Assembly (NCBI RefSeq): GCF_051020975.1
Contig: NC_135036.1
Coordinates: forward strand, 7,626,001 to 7,690,000
Direction of reading: 5' to 3'
DNA from: Osmia lignaria lignaria
Lineage: Eukaryota; Arthropoda; Insecta; Hymenoptera; Megachilidae
Length of the DNA: 64,000 bases
A model generated the notes under the pieces. It ran no database searches and was not told where the DNA came from. It worked only from the letters and a program-made list of their open reading frames with translations. Made by a program: the position numbers and the translations under genes. Of the stretch, positions 11,561 to 23,600 are shown one piece after another; position 1 is the stretch's first letter, and each line of letters begins with the position of its first letter.

Positions 11561-13904
11561 ATACCTGTGCACTTAACTAACTTCTGTAACTTAAAATAGG
11601 AAATCTAAAATTCGTTTTTGACAAGTTTTAGTATAATGAATTTATAAAAAATTCTATGATACTTTAGTAAATTGTAATTAGTAATAGGCATATTCGGTTC
11701 AAAATTTCAGCATCGAACGATTAGAAAAAATCAATGGATTGCTAGTTATCAGGAAGCTGTTTGAATTCGTATGTTGTTGATTGTCCGATAATGAAAATGA
11801 TAATCTACCAGGTTATCAGAAGCCGTCAAGCTTACAGATAATTACAATGGACAAAGATATAGTCCAAGCAACTAGAAGACGGACATTCTTCAGTCACGGG
11901 GTCACGCGTGTCCATTGCATTTGCACAATCATCGGTGGAAATTAAGTGAACGAAGCAATTACGACGATTAATTGATATAAGGTTAGTGACTGTCTGTATG
12001 GAAAAAATTCGCTCATTAATTCATGTTTTCACAATAAACTTCGTTTCTGAATTTACGTGTTCGACAAGGGAACGATCAATGAATTGGACATAAGATTTAA
12101 TTACTAAATTAACGTGGTTTATTTTAATTAAAACTGCCTTTTAGTTTAATATTTTAAGTGTTACAGACGATACAGATAATATCATTCTCTCGTTCCCGAA
12201 AAACAGAAAGAATTGTGACATCAGTTAATCAATTATTTTGGGTGATAAGATAAACGGCTGTAATAAGATTTTTTTTTTTTTAACTTGTTTTATAAAAAAA
12301 AATTGGATTAGTGAAGTAGAATCAATAATAAACAGAATAATGATCGATTGGTGATTGTTTCGAATCATTTCATTTCATATACAGGGTGTTTCACACATGT
12401 ATGGGATCAAAAAAGATTTTACTTTGTCCTTCCTGAGGGATCGAATTAATAATAGAATCTTGAATGTTCATCGCTAACAATGTTTCTACTAAGTGGTATT
12501 AAGACGACAATAATGATCGGTGAAGCGAGTATTTCAGAGTTCAAAGGCTATTATGGTGCCCGGATGTTCGCAACTAACTCTCTGATGGCCCCCACATTTA
12601 ATACACCTATCCTCTCGATACATACACGTGTATAGTTAACTTGTGTCGCTAACTTGTATACGTGATTCTATAGTTGACGATGAATGACACGTTTGATAGA
12701 TCGTGTGAATATTTGTAACCTTCGATTACACCTGTAATTAGAACTCCTCGAGTATCAGCAATTATTCGTAAACAGTGAATGAAAAAGGTACCGATCAAAA
12801 TGAATTACATACTACGAAACTAAAATTGATAATTAACGATTAAAAAGAAACTTAATTGATTGTTTAACTAATATACCACGTCATTTAAAAAGTTCGTGAT
12901 GTCGAGGGACGTTCTTCGCGGTATATTTTTCAAAACACTCATCGATAAGACGCATAAGCAGCGTAACTTGGCTGATCAAGAACAGTTTAAAAACGACTTG
13001 TGAAAGGGAATTTTCAAAAGACATCATGGAGAAATTGTGATAAGAGTGAAATCATGTTTTTTTACAATATTTAGAGGTATGTTCAATGTCCAAAATTAAG
13101 CAAACAACAAAAGAATGTGAAATTATTCAAATTGAACTATGTAAATTAGTTTTCGAGACACGTCATCGAATATTAGTCAAGAAATAAATGTCAAGAATGA
13201 CTAGTCAAATTTTTGACGAACACAATAGACCCCCTATTATCTTGTCTTTATGGAATAGGACCTTTGGTTCATGACTTTTCTGTCATGAATCTGAAATAAT
13301 TAACATCACTAAAAATCTGCAAATTTGAATAACATTTTCGTATAATTAACTGAAGTCTTGTCTGAATTTCTATCTTAACATTTTATCTATGAAAACGTAC
13401 AGATTCTGGAGATTGAATCTGTTTATGACAAGTTGCTGTGCAAACGCAATAAAGGAGATTGGAATTAGTTTCACTGATAAGATTGTACTATACCTTGCAA
13501 CTTGTAGTTGAATAATTTACTGTGGTTTATAGGTAATAATATTCTGAACAATTTATTTTCACTAACAAATACTGTGAATACTAGAACTTATAAAAAGTGT
13601 ATTAAAAATGAAATATGTTTCATGATAAAATAGCAAATAATAGTTCGTACAATTGTTATCTATTGCATTCATTTTTTTCAGTGAAAAATGACAATGATAA
13701 AACTAGTAATTTTCGAGATAACAGTTACATAAGAAGCTAAATAAATATTATTTCCATAACTATACCAATATTTTATTCTCTTTATTATAACGACTCATAG
13801 ATAATTAAAGCTGTGGCAAATAATGATAAAACATTCAATTTAATGGAATCACGAGGTAAAGACAATATGCAAGGGTCTTATCTACACTTTGTAAAAGAAT
13901 ACTG

Positions 13905-14362
13905 TATACAGGGTGTCTCATGCAATTGGGTCAAACTTTAAAATATGTCAGCTTCAAAAGCAGAATTTTTTCAAATAGAATTTTGTACTTTGCTACACAT
14001 TAATCTAAGCGTATTTTAATTCTCTATAAAAAAGTATATAGTAACAGTGGTCGAAAATTGATTAGTTCAAATGATATTTTAGGGAGAGACCATCAATCTC
14101 TCCCTATCTCTCCCTAAGATATCTTTTGAACTAATCGATTTTTGACCCAAGTGCCTTAATATTTTCTTATAGAGAATTAAAATACGCTTCAATTGATATA
14201 TAACAAAGTATACAATTCTATTTGAAAAAATGAAGTTGAACTTGACATCTTTGAAACACCTCCACTTCCAATACCAATACAATTTTTCCTAATAATATTT
14301 TTTTCTAGCTTCGTCGATTATAGAACTATAGGTGGACCCAGTTGCATGGGACACCCTGTATA
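13905..14362. mobile_element. Complete 458-bp palindrome-cored MITE, copy 3
   Basis: The ends are inverted repeats of about 26 bp: TATACAGGGTGTCTCATGCA on the left and the inverse of TATACAGGGTGTCCCATGCA on the right, with a possible TA target duplication. The inner core (about 14050-14146) is a second palindrome shared with copies 1, 2 and 4. No transposase is present. The TA duplication suggests a Tc1/mariner-type mover, which is inference. Confidence 0.75.
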
Positions 14363-14740
14363 CCATGTTGACGAGCAAACCGAGTTCATGAGCCTGCTGT
14401 TAGTAGCATCCTCGTCAATATAGTTTTGTCCGGTGAACCGTTTCGTTCGCGTTGCCTTCTCCTCTGATGAGGGCACGTTATCCAAGAAAAAGAACAAGCT
14501 TTCTTTAATTAAGAAATCAATGTATTCAAACTAATTGAACGTTTGAATACATTCAAGAGTTTATGTATTTATAAACTCTTTGAATAAAAAGGAATATTGA
14601 AAAGTGAAGATGGAAGTGTCAAGTTTATTGGTGACTATTATTCTAACCAAGTGATAATCCTTCAAGTAGTGAATCATAGAAGGTTCAATGAAATAATTAA
14701 TTTAAGAGATAATTATACGAGAATTAAAATGGAACACTTC

Positions 14741-14990
14741 ATATAAAGGGTGGATCATGATTCTGCCACCCTTAATTATTTGGAAGGATATGAAAAAGAT
14801 GCCTAAGAAGACAATGATTCAATTAATCATCATCTATTCTATATTTTAACGAAAGTTGTTACTGCATTTGATATTTCATATTTCAAAAAGGAGAAAATGC
14901 ATTTTCAGATTTATTACATAATTTACCATAAATTAATTTAAGTCTTCGAAAGTATTATTACCTATTTTCTTTTCACCCTGTATATATTTG
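14741..14990. mobile_element. Possible small terminal-inverted-repeat element
   Basis: It starts with ATATAAAGGGTG and ends with CACCCTGTATATA, which is inverted and similar. The interior is AT-rich and non-coding. The termini resemble the ACAGGGTGT family but are short, so this is tentative. Confidence 0.35.
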
Positions 14991-16235
14991 AATCTCATTT
15001 TAAAGATATTATTTTTTAGTGCACGAAACCATCTGATTTAAAATCTGAGAGGTCCACTTTTAAATGAAATAGTTGTCGCAGGGCTGAGTCACGACTGACC
15101 CAACTCCATCGAACTTATTTATTCGACTTAGGTTTATTTTTGATGCTCATCCCCGATGACTAAGTCAATCAATCATATCTATTCCCGCCGTTGGTGATAA
15201 TCGTGGCGGTGCACGTTGTTGTTCGTTTTCTGTATTGCTCGAGCGACAGCCACATCCGCCAGCTGAATTGCGTTTCTTCTACCATTTTGATAGCCGAGGA
15301 CTCGTGTCACTCGGCCGTTACATCTTGTCGAGTCTGTTAGGGATGTCTTATCAAGTAAACAACGCGTATGTTGCCTATTTCTGTGTCAACGTCGAAAGTG
15401 TTATGAAGAATTGTGCGTAAATTTTGAAAATGAACTTACAGTGATCGATACTATTTGCTTAAAATAATTTTATGTAATCCTTGTATAATGTAGGTGATTT
15501 TTTCAGTGTTTAAATTTTCAATCGAACAATCATAGTATAAAAGAAATTGCTTCTAGATAATTATTAAAGTGTATAAACTTTTATAACGAGAAACCTTGGA
15601 TGGATACCTTCTATGAAATTTTTAATAATTTCTTTTTTGCTAATTAATTATTACCTTTTCCAGAAATTGTAAAATATATAAAAACTTCGTTTGCTATGGA
15701 AGTTTACAGTGGAATGATTGTTCGAAGGAAGCGTGGTTTTGAGTGGAAGTTACGTGGTGTTGCATGCTCGTAAGAGAGCCATTATGACGAATTCATGCTT
15801 CACGCTTCGTAAATTTGTGATAGACCACTTGAACAACGATGAAAACGTTGATTATGGGGTCATTATCGTAATCGTAGCTGATGTATTCAAACATAAACGT
15901 GTTACATCAACAAACGATTTTTAACGTTGATTTTATTCGCGTTTGCATGGGAAATATTCGAGAAGTCAAATGAATTTTCTGCTGGATAATTAAAACAATT
16001 AATAATATCGAACGATCTATAAGTAGGAAATTTGTTCGAAATATATTGTTTCTAAATTTCAGCTTCTCAAAGAGTTGTGAGAAAAAGAAAAAGAAAAAGC
16101 TAAGATTACCGTAAAAGAGTGCGACAGGGCAACGGTAACCGATCGGTTGTTAGAAGAAATCGGTGTGATGTTGCGTATTCATACGGTGTGTAGGACAAAA
16201 TAGGAACGTTCACCGTGTGCCTTTGCTCCAGGGTC

Positions 16236-18616
16236 ATGGCTGTTAAAGAATGGTTCAGAAGATTGCAGCCGGTCCAGTTGTACCTAGTCCTGTTCTTTAC
16301 AACTGCTTTCTTCCTCGTCGAGATCGTTGCCAGTCATGTGACTCACTCACTGACATTACTTCTCAATGCCTATCACATGCTATGCAACATAGTTGCACTT
16401 GTTGGGTGCATCGCGTCCATCAAGGTAAGTGTCACCATTACATGGTAAACAGTGATGGGACTAACATTTTCAACCCTTCTTTGGATAGTTTACCCTTTCA
16501 TCACAGAAAATTTGTATAATTTCCAAGTCAAAGTAATTAAAGTAATTAAGATTATATAAATTTTCAAGTAATTATTATATAGAAATATTGTAAAACATTG
16601 GAATACCTTAGCCCTCGGACGGCGGACCATGGAGAGAGCCCCAATTTTAATCTCAATAATATATAATTATTGTTTATTTTCTTGCAGTATTGCCGTCGTC
16701 AAAGCGGTAGCAGTTACAGCGGAAACAGTACCTCCAGTTCCCTACGAAATTCCGCAATTTGTATAAATGGCGAAGAACGAGGTTCCTCGACATCTTTGTC
16801 GACAAAGACCAAGGTAAGAATATACTGCACTTACGTATCTTTTTTTCTGGTCCTTAGCTTCCGAGGTGTTTCCCATGCATCTGCTTTGTGTCTTCGACGG
16901 TTCTGCTTTTCAGAAATGAAAAATAAACAGGCTCCTTAAAAATAGTATTTCCAAACACTACATCACAAAGCTAGTAAAAATTCCAACCAGAAAGCAGCAT
17001 ACTGAAATAAAATTATAAGAAAAATAATTTTTATTTATTAGCAATCAAGATCAGACAGAAGAATGAAGAACACTTTTGGATGGGCCAGGATAGACATTGT
17101 TACAATGCTGGCCTGCTGCGTTTTACTGGCGTCATTTTGTTTTTCATTACTGGTCGAAGCTTTGCAGACTCTGGTGCACATTGATCATCTGGACGAAATG
17201 CATCATCCGATGCCTGTTTTAGCGATCGGTGCATCCGGTATTCTCTTAAATGCATTCTGTGTCATACTGATCGGAGGATACACTTTTAATCAGGGCATCG
17301 TTTTGCATGTCACCATGAACGGGGACGTGATATTTCGAAGGTAATCAACTAAATTTTCAAAAAATTTCGAAATATTTCAACTGCATATTTTATGCATATT
17401 TTGATTCTTTTTTATTAATAATAGTTTTCATTTATGCAGAATTATTAATCTTTGACTAGAACCTTGATTCTTCTACTGATAAAAAGCTTCCATATCTAAG
17501 ATTTGTATTATCTGTTTCCAGAAATGTTAGTTCACAGCAAACAAAGGAAGGTGAACAGCAGTTATCGTCGCAGACCAGAAGGAGTCCACTGGGAATACCA
17601 AAGAGTCAAAGTTTTCGCGAAACCTCTCGTGACGTTCTTGGCTGCATTTTCGTAATCCTGGTGTCCATTTTAGTATATTTCACTGACTCGGATGTGGCCA
17701 AGTACATCGATCCTCTATTTGCCATTATTTCATCAATTTCCCTTTTCGTCCTTAGTTATCCATACAGTAAGTATCAATTCCGAAAATTACAAACACTTCA
17801 ATTTCCACTGAGAACAAAATTATTCATTTAATTCTATTTTAATAGTGAAAGAATCTGGTTTAATATTGCTTCAAACGATACCGAATCACATAAATATCGA
17901 TTCCCTTAAAAGGGAATTACTGGAAGCTTTTCCTGGCATCGTGAACGTTCATGATTTGCATGTATGGCAATTAACAGGACAGAAAATAATATCTACGGTT
18001 CATATTATATTCTTGGATCCAATGGTGAGTTTCCATTCCATTAATTGCATTCAAGTGATTAATAGATTTTCTGTTGTAGGTTTATGCCAGTATTACCGAT
18101 CAAGTGACTGCCTTCTTTATAGAAATGGGTATAACTCAAGTTACTATACAACCAGAGTTCTATAAGGTACGTAATTTGTTTTATTAATTAAGATAGATCT
18201 TCTGATCGTTAATTAATACACGTGTAAAAATACAGATGAAACCAAACATGGGAAGAACTGGTTGTTTGATTCGCTGCCACGGTGAGCACTGCAGTTCCTC
18301 GCAATGCTGTTCCAAAGAAAAATTCATAGAAGATTCGTCCTCCGATCTATCGGTTAAGAAACAAGGACAATCTATAAATAGGAAGTTGGAAAAGAAAGAA
18401 ATTGTTCCAGATTCGTCATCGATCGATCTGAAGAGATTCATCACCCACGATCAAGAAAGTTCTTCACAATCTCATCAACTAAGAGATGATAGATCAAACG
18501 ATAGACAAACACAAAATAATAGTGATGATATTATTGATGATAGTTCCTGTACCATAAATGTAGATATTAGTGAACGAATATCCAGTACCATCCCTAGTCA
18601 AAACACCGTATCTTAA
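16236..18616 (+). CDS. ZnT/SLC30-family cation transporter, ZnT1-like, divergent metal site
   Basis: Seven exons in phase (16236-16424, 16688-16813, 17042-17340, 17522-17766, 17846-18024, 18080-18166, 18236-18616) give 501 aa, normal for ZnT1. Conserved marks are NTFGWAR before TM3, the SLLVEALQ helix, and the C-terminal domain with VNVHDLHVWQLTG. The family exports zinc with proton exchange through an HxxxD site in TM2 and another in TM5. Here TM2 reads NAYHMLCN (44-51), with Asn in place of both usual Asp, and TM5 reads ETSRD (238-242), with Glu in place of His. A Ser-rich 42-residue insert on exon 2 precedes TM3, and the usual His-rich loop before TM5 is replaced by Ser/Gln. Transport activity or metal choice is therefore uncertain. 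Confidence 0.85.
16612..16650 (+). repeat. Dispersed CCTCGGACGGCGGACC motif, copy in ZnT intron 1
   Basis: About 39 bp containing CCCTCGGACGGCGGACCATG and then GAGAGAGCCCCAATTTTAA. It recurs at 22373-22411 and, inverted, at 28755-28790, with a fragment at 19180-19196. Confidence 0.7.
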
Positions 18617-20697
18617 CGTTTTATTTAAATCGTGACTAGTTACGAAGATTTCTTCTATTTTTATTCATAGACAAGAAACATCATTTTTCGAATATTCCCT
18701 CCAAACTGAGCACAACATGAAGTGTTCCCGCGCATAATAAATATTCTGTCATTTGAAAAATCAATGACATTTGATATGTAATAGTGTCATAAAGAAAAAA
18801 GTTAGAGAAAACATTGCTTACGACCAATGTTCCCGCCGAGCTGCGCGCTGCGACTGTGCACAGTATCTAATTGTTCCCGCGCTCGCAATACTCTCTTCGC
18901 GCGCTATTCAAAATTCTTCGCTTATGACAATCATAGATCCGTGCAGGTGAAAAAAAAATTAGAGGGAACGTTAGACCCAAGATTGAAGTATTAACACTGA
19001 CGATAACGCGTTTTATGAGGCCAATGACTGTTGAAGTTTACAATTTATTAAAAATGACTATGTAGGTAACTGGCCAAAATGTGTACAAGGATATTAACGT
19101 AAAGTTAATTGTATCACTTTAAACGAAAGAATAATTTTATAAGAGAACAGTGTAAAATTTAGAAAATTAATATATTAACCCGTCCGAGGGTTAATATATC
19201 CATAATTAGATTATTACTCGAAATGATTAAGACTATTATAGGTAAATAATGTTCTGTATACTATTTGTATTATTTCAAACTTAGAAATTCAACAATTTGA
19301 TTATTTTATAAGTTAAGCTTGACCTCATCAAACAATACCTTTTATATTATGATTCTTAAATAGAATATTTTTATATAAGGTTTATGTATATATAAATAAT
19401 ATTTTATACACACTGTAAAGTAAGAAAAACTTGTTGTTTCTTTTATAATAAATTAGTTTTTACAATGTTATTTATACGTGTTTTCTTTTCTTACCTTGCT
19501 AGCTGTAACCTTCCACTATTTTCATTATAGATTAATTAAAAATCATTTCATTGCACCTGAATGTTTAAGTTATATATGACATATGCAAATTGCAGTAGAC
19601 AAAAAAATACCATCAATCAAGAATAATATTTATCATTATCCAAACACTAAATAATCCAATGAAATATCTCTCTCTTTTATCGACGAACGTACAATCACAA
19701 TTCATTCATACCTAAATCGTGCTAATTCGAAAGTCACAGTAGTCGACCTCTAAATAGACTGTAATATGAGCTTAATGAATCATGTAGTAGCTATTGGCAA
19801 GAAACAAGTAGAAACCACGTTTCGAAGCAGACCCCAGTGAAAATTTGTAAAGGAAATATATCATGCTCCAAAAATAGTAAGTTTATTTTAATTCTAAGTG
19901 CTTTGGAGTGATAGATTTATTTTATTATCACGACGATATTTGTTGTTTTATGATATTTGTTTAGAAATCTATTCGGGTTAACATCCGTGTTGATCGTTTC
20001 TTAAATAGAACAGGAAGAATGAAGAACACTTGTTGGAACATGCTCTGTTTTTAATTATTGCATATAAATCACTGATAGAATATTGCAATAATTCATCTAA
20101 CACCTGTTCTCCTATTATTAAAATACTTCAATTTCTAATTCATATACCTATCAAAAACTAAAAAAAAAAAGAATATTATTAACTAATTTGAAATAATATT
20201 ACACTCCACTCGAGTTACAATCATCACATCGCAGAGTTGCATAAGTTAAACACATAACTGAAGAAGTTTCTTCCAACAGATTTCCCGGATTGCGTATCGA
20301 TCAACATCCTAAATATCGCCGCTTATCAACTCACTGCCACCGTCTTATAATTTTTCTTGTAAAAGATAACGATGATACAACCTGTACGGTGTTCTGAGAC
20401 AGACTGTACGATTAAATTCGAGCATGGATGGAACGATGGAGAACGCTGGCAAGATGACGTCGTTACCGATAACTCGTAGTCAGAGAACGAAGAATCGTTT
20501 AGGGTGGGGTCTTCTCGTGGAATCGTGGCCATGTAACCCGTTCGTGTTTCAGTGAGAAAGTGCGCGTTCAACAGAGTGGCGATCGTCGTTATGCAGTGAC
20601 TAAGGTCCCTCGACATTTATTTCTCCTTCTTTTTTTTTTTTTTTATTATTGAAAATGTGAAAAAGTGAAGAGAGGAAGAAGTTAGAAATTGATAAAA
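18617..20697. other. Intergenic, ZnT to Pvr
   Basis: It contains the ZnT 3' region, a GC-rich island at 18.82-18.91 kb with three TGTTCCCGC words (18.72-18.88 kb), and a 12-bp-arm palindrome at 19170-19199. The Pvr upstream/5' UTR region follows. No coding exon was seen. Confidence 0.55.
19170..19199. repeat. Palindrome ATATATTAACCC / GGGTTAATATAT
   Basis: Two perfect 12-bp arms flank GTCCGA. The centre, CCGTCCGAGGG, is the inverse of the start of the dispersed CCCTCGGACGG motif found in the ZnT and Pvr introns. Confidence 0.7.
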
Positions 20698-23600
20698 ATG
20701 GTGCACCTGTGGAGAAGAATATTCATTGGGATCCTCCTGTTGTTTCATAAAGGTAATTGTCATTCGACGTTTACCTGTCACCTACATTCCCGTCCATGAA
20801 TACCTGCTGTTTCAGCCAGGCGTCACGATCACGTGGCCATCATTGAGTCATTCTTACTTAGAGGAATGGAAAAACAGGTTTTCTGACTTACGTATCGTAT
20901 GCCATGCCGGCGATTTCAATCGCTTTACCTGTTTCACCGGTCATTTCATTCTGATGCACCTTATGGTTTCGAAATTTGCTGTTTTTTATCCTTTTGAAAT
21001 TTTTTCTCCTATTTTTTGTTCTTGTAAAGATTTTATAATTCAAGGAATCGGTCTATTTTTATTCCTCTGATTTCATAAATTTCGTCATTTCCAAGTTTAA
21101 TCAATTTTTTTATTTTCCATATATTTCGTGCAGTTTTGTCAGTTTTTTGATTCCTAAATTCTTTTATACAGACTTTGTCATTTCAAGAATTAATAAAAAA
21201 TTAAACGTTCTAAAAATATTGGTGATAACATACAACACTGGAAAATCATTAAATTTTAATTAACATTTAAATGAAACTATTTCGTATCTGTTTAAAAACC
21301 TTCCTTTGAAAAATGAGGCTCATGGTAATGAAACAATTATACACCGGTTAGAAGATAACATGTCGATGACCTATTTCCTAGATTACGTTAACGTACAAAT
21401 AACCCATTTTTACCGTTTAGATGTTTATGGCCATTGATTATCACCCAGCAGTGTACCAATTACGAAACTCAATTGACTCGTGTTGTGCATGTTCTTTTAA
21501 TAAGAATCGACAAACTTGTTAGTAAGTACGATATTACGTATTGGATACGATACTAACTATACCTCTCGGTAATAAAAAGAAAAGAAGGCTTAAATAATAT
21601 TCTCACGAAGTGACGGGTTACAATTGATCGATGATGGCATTACTCGATTCGAGTTACGTTTAACTGACACAGAAACCTATCCTGATACACTGAACACACA
21701 TTATTCGACGATAAAATCGTAGATAAGTAAAATTTTCTTACGCAAATTTAAGATCAATATTAAGAGTAAATATGCAAAAAATAGAGTTTTCTTTGAATTA
21801 TAAATAATTCTGATCAAACAATCCATTCTGTCATTTTTATTGTTATTATTGTTATAATGAAATATTGTTATTTTCAAAATAATGGAGAATATTAAATTAA
21901 ACCTTAATTTTGGTTTATTTTAGTATCAGTATCTGTGGGTCCATGTGATAGGGAGGAACAACTATGCTAATCTATGAGTGACCATACGTTTTTCTTTATC
22001 CTTTATCATTAGTAGGTTGGGAAGTTGTTATCGCAAATTCCCAATACATAGCAACAAGTCTCACGATTATATACATATGTGCAACATTTGTAAAACATAT
22101 CTAATGTTTATAAAGAAAATACACATATGATTTATATGACAATACTTTGAATATTTTCTTTAAATTAACACGATCAGCAGATTGAAAAGAATAATTAATT
22201 TAAGTTCGGGTGATTTCATACCAAGTCGGTGTCAGAAATTTTCTTGCAAATGCATATAACGTAATGTACATAAAATTAAGAAGGTTTTAAGTCATCATGC
22301 TGACAGTTTGAAGTTTCTTTAAAAAATACAGCCTTTGGAATTTTGCAATTTGTCGAATCAAGTGGTCATCAATCCTCGGAAGACGGACCATGGAGAGAGA
22401 CCCAATATTAATTTAATTTTTCATTTTCTAAATTTTATATTACTCCTCTGATATATAAAACTGCTTCGTTAAAAAATCATACTAAATTATATTAAATTAG
22501 AAAATGAAGCAATCGCACTCTAAATAATTATAATTAATGCCTGCCATATCACATGCGTCTGTCTCCACTCATTTATCATTCAATTTAAAAGATCCTTTCT
22601 TTATATTTAGAAGAATATATCGTGACTCGTTTTTCGTGAATAAATAAGTTGTATTTACTAAGAAACTTTAGGCAACTCGTTCCCCGGATTCATTCACTTG
22701 TTTCTCTCGTGAAACGGGCTTGTTGCTGATAATGCGACTGCACTATCAGAAGAGGAAAGAAAGGACTTCCTTCCTAGAGACGGTTGTATTTGCGCAGAAA
22801 CGAACTGGCACACGTGTGCGTGTGTATTTTTACGAGGAACAGTAACTGGAGGAATTGGATAAAACCGATCATCCGCAGGACATTGTGGCTAAAATATTTG
22901 TCAATTAGTTTCCTCTGCGTTTTTTACGCAGAATTATATCGCATGAACGTATCTTCTCAGAAGATATTTGTTTGATATTGAGAGAAATATTGAAAATTAA
23001 ACAAATAATACAAAAATTGCGGTTGCCTAAGATAACCGGTTTCCGAATAGACATTGCATCTTTATGCATGACGGAATGCTATGAATAAGGCCAAATATGT
23101 CATCAAGGTTTCAGCTGATCAACATGTACAGTATGAACCTTGCTCTGGTCAGATAGTAACTCGGTCATAAACTTTATTAAAAACATACGAGTCAATTTCA
23201 CAAAAATCATACTTAAGAATTTTTATCTCAGCAGCAATTTATCTAATTCAGCTGAATCTTTCCTCATTTTAATCTAGAAAGATTGTTCTATTCTAATAAT
23301 ATTTGTTTCAGGGTTATTAGAATCGACAGCGATAGATATAGAGGAAATAACGAAAGCCCCTGAATTAATCAAAAACGAGGGTGACGCCCTGGAAATCGAA
23401 TGTTACGGTTTTGAAAAAATCTCCTTCATTTATCCTAATGTTTCAAATGGAGCGGTGAGTAATTAAAAAAAGAAAGACAATTAATGGACTATAAACGAAA
23501 AATGTTTATTCATCGGGACAGCTCACCGTCTCGGACGCCTACGTCACAGAAGGACAATTTCCAAATGGCACCCACAAGTACCTGTTCCAAAGACCGGAAA

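Larger units (their letters stand above)
9574..16235. other. 6.7-kb gene-free interval with small transposon-like repeats
   Basis: No protein exon is recognised. It includes the klhl10 3' region, palindrome-cored elements at 11.2 and 13.9 kb, a lone ACAGGGTGT terminus near 12383, and a smaller terminal-repeat element at 14.74-14.99 kb. A GC-richer stretch at 15.18-15.36 kb could hold a non-coding first exon of the ZnT gene. Confidence 0.55.
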
